Shown: positions 62,747 to 64,000 of the stretch, in pieces
Numbering within the stretch: position 1 is the first letter of the stretch
Layout: every line of letters starts with the position of its first letter
NCBI GenBank assembly: GCA_015065605.1
Contig: SVPZ01000004.1
Location: 25,385-89,384 of the forward strand
DNA length: 64,000 nt
Direction of reading: 5' to 3'
Source: Oscillospiraceae bacterium
GTDB lineage: Bacteria; Bacillota; Clostridia; Oscillospirales; Acutalibacteraceae
The notes under the pieces: generated by a model
The model's input: the letters and a program-made list of their open reading frames with translations, nothing else
Databases searched by the model: none
Told to the model about the DNA's origin: nothing
Program-made: the position numbers and the translations under genes

Positions 62747-62790
62747 TAAATCCCTTTCGACTTCATAAAATGAAGCGGAGGGGATTTTTT
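62747..62790 (+). terminator. Terminator-like hairpin containing the next ribosome site
   Basis: Core stem ACTTCAT / ATGAAGC-type pairing around AAA, extended by ATCCC / GGGAT and G-T pairs, ending GGGGATTTTTT. GGAGGGG (62777-62783), the ribosome site for the ATG at 62791, is part of the 3' arm. Confidence 0.55.
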
Positions 62791-63531
62791 ATGCCTACTA
62801 TATATTTAAGTCCTTCAACACAAGAGTTTAATAATTATGTTGATGGTAGCGGAAGTGAAGAATATTATATGAACTTAATTGCCGATGCAATGATACCTTA
62901 TCTTGATGCATCCGGCATAGGATACGTGAGAAACACAAAAGATATGACGGCAGCGAGTAGCATTGCCGCTTCTAATTCAGGAAATTATGATTTTCATTTA
63001 GCGCTTCATTCCAATGCGGCAGGAGAAGCAAACTCGGGAAAGGTTAGGGGAACTGAAGTATATTATTATCCGCGAAGTAATAACGGTCAGCGTGCAGCAG
63101 AGATAATTGCAAACAATATGAAGCTGATTTATCCGTTGCCTGAGCTGGTCAGAACTGTACCAACCGAAACTTTAGGTGAAGTAGTGCGTACTAAGGCGCC
63201 TTCCGTACTGATAGAATATGCTTATCACGATAATTTGGAAGATGCTCTTTGGATAGAAAATAACATTGAAGAAATAGCGCGTAATACGGTTCTCTCATTG
63301 ACCGATTATTTTGATATCCCCTTTAATTATCCACAAAACACATTTATGGGGACTATTGTAACACCGCTTGGCGGTAGTCTGAACATACGTAAATCGCCGT
63401 CATTTAACGCACCGGTAATAGGAAGCGTTCCGTCGGGACAAAACGTAACTATTCTCGCTTCGCTTCCGGATTGGTATCTTATCAGATATAATAATACTAT
63501 AGGATATTCGTACGCGCCATACGTAAAATAA
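62791..63531 (+). CDS. N-acetylmuramoyl-L-alanine amidase with SH3b domain
   Basis: 246 residues from the ATG at 62791, 7 nt after GGAGGGG; the ATG at 62770 lies in the hairpin. An Amidase_3-type domain has TIYLSPSTQEFN, FHLALHSNAA (metal His), and a late SVLIEYAYHDN with catalytic Glu; the canonical first motif AGHGG is replaced by LSPSTQ, so one zinc ligand is less clear. The C-terminal SH3b domain (about 180-246) shows GSLNIRKSPSFNAPVIGSVPSGQNV, a cell-wall-binding module. No signal peptide is visible, so export may be non-classical, spore-related or by lysis. Confidence 0.85.
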   Translation: MPTIYLSPSTQEFNNYVDGSGSEEYYMNLIADAMIPYLDASGIGYVRNTKDMTAASSIAASNSGNYDFHLALHSNAAGEANSGKVRGTEVYYYPRSNNGQRAAEIIANNMKLIYPLPELVRTVPTETLGEVVRTKAPSVLIEYAYHDNLEDALWIENNIEEIARNTVLSLTDYFDIPFNYPQNTFMGTIVTPLGGSLNIRKSPSFNAPVIGSVPSGQNVTILASLPDWYLIRYNNTIGYSYAPYVK

Positions 63532-63535
63532 TAAA

Positions 63536-63563
63536 TTGACTTTTAAAATATATATGTTAAAAT
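63536..63563 (+). promoter_or_regulatory. Promoter of the small membrane protein gene
   Basis: TTGACT (63536-63541), 16-bp spacer, TAAAAT (63558-63563) with extended -10 TGT. Confidence 0.6.
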
Positions 63564-63579
63564 ATATCTGGTGATTAAA

Positions 63580-63876
63580 ATGGATATGAATAAATGGAAT
63601 GAGCATCAACAAAAACTTAAGTCCTTGCACATAAAATATCGTAATAAAAGATTGATTTGTGTTTTAGTATGGATTATTTGCGCCGCTATTGTTACTGCTT
63701 TATGGATGTTTTTTAAAGAAAAACTCGGTTCGCAGTTGTTGTTTATGGGTATTTTGTTTTCTAATGCCATATTAGTTTTCATTTTCTTCAGAAAAATACG
63801 AGAACAAACATTTTTTGAGAAAAAACAAGTAGCTTTACTTCGTGAAGAAGAACCTGTTGGTAAGTTTAAAACTTAA
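63580..63876 (+). CDS. Small two-helix membrane protein, hypothetical
   Basis: 98 residues from the ATG at 63580; ATG 63586 is an alternative, and the GTG at 63571 forms part of a weak GGTG ribosome site. A basic, charged start (NKWNEHQQKLKSLHIKYRNKR) precedes two transmembrane segments (about 28-48 and 56-76) and a charged C-terminus with KIREQTFFEKKQVALLREEE. No known family is recognised. It has its own promoter and a following hairpin terminator. Confidence 0.7.
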   Translation: MDMNKWNEHQQKLKSLHIKYRNKRLICVLVWIICAAIVTALWMFFKEKLGSQLLFMGILFSNAILVFIFFRKIREQTFFEKKQVALLREEEPVGKFKT

Positions 63877-63905
63877 AAAGGGGCTGTAAAAAAACAGTCT
63901 AAAAA

Positions 63906-63946
63906 ATCCGAGGTTCACGGTAATCCGTGAGTCTCGGATATTTTTT
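63906..63946 (+). terminator. Terminator after the small membrane protein
   Basis: Stem ATCCGAG-GTT-CACGG / CCGTG-AGT-CTCGGAT with a TAAT loop, then seven Ts. The preceding GGGGCTGTAAAAAAACAGTC (63881-63900) makes a second small hairpin. I see no gene in the last 120 bp. Confidence 0.75.
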
Positions 63947-64000
63947 TAACAGAAATAGAATAAAATGTGTATAAATCAAGCAAAAAACCTGTTTTCATGG

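Overview
The window is AT-rich (roughly 36-38% GC by eye) and has Gram-positive sigma-A style promoters, strong GGAGG ribosome sites and many hairpin-plus-T terminators. spoIIR and a cwlD-type amidase point to an endospore former. A glycyl radical enzyme with its activase and a two-iron desulfoferrodoxin point to a strict anaerobe. Together with TIGR04086, UPF0210/UPF0237 and many glycoside-active genes, this suggests a gut-type or fermentative member of the Clostridia; I cannot name the species.

Layout. (1) 1-3236 (-) is the N-terminal 1078 residues of a giant surface protein built from alternating InlB-type repeats and jelly-roll (CBM-like) modules. (2) 3398-6510 holds a NagB-like protein with an altered active site, then the rRNA methyltransferases rsmE and an RsmF type. 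(3) 6587-9683 is an O-acylation cassette: DUF4358-like lipoprotein, AlgI-type MBOAT, DHHW/AlgJ-like protein. (4) 9707-20316 holds two tandem AraC regulators divergent from a three-gene operon: secreted surface protein, membrane-anchored InlB/jelly-roll protein, GH16 lipoprotein. (5) 20402-20752 holds a multi-hairpin intergenic repeat and two tRNA-Ser genes; a GH36 alpha-galactosidase follows. (6) 23281-26943 holds serC-serA and a ComEC-like MBL lipoprotein with DUF3006. (7) 27008-33683 (-) is a second surface protein plus GH16 operon. (8) 33891-43104 is mostly housekeeping: dapB-dapA, queA-tgt-yajC-TIGR04086, cwlD-radA-trxA-desulfoferrodoxin-ccdA-tlpA. (9) 43137-53716 is an accessory metabolic island: amidohydrolase, two cytoplasmic Asp-box beta-propeller proteins, a GH63-like (alpha/alpha)6 glycosidase, an HpcH/HpaI aldolase and an AraC regulator, then a separate operon of an atypical glycyl radical enzyme, its activase and another AraC regulator. 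(10) 53787-63876 is core genome: UPF0210/UPF0237, ispE, spoIIR, rpmE, yigZ, dgt, dnaG, rpoD, a TSCPD protein, an unknown, an amidase with SH3b, and a small membrane protein.

How they fit together. The three surface-protein loci look like duplicated copies of one extracellular polysaccharide-binding and cleavage module: the large repeat proteins would bind glycan, and the GH16 lipoproteins, which carry the bulge-type ExDxxE motif, would cut it. The 43-54 kb island appears to process a sugar or sugar-acid derivative inside the cell, since none of its enzymes has a signal peptide. It carries no transporter. The glycyl radical enzyme there lacks the usual Cys-x-Glu motif (it has Cys-Trp-Ala) and is the best candidate in the window for undescribed chemistry.
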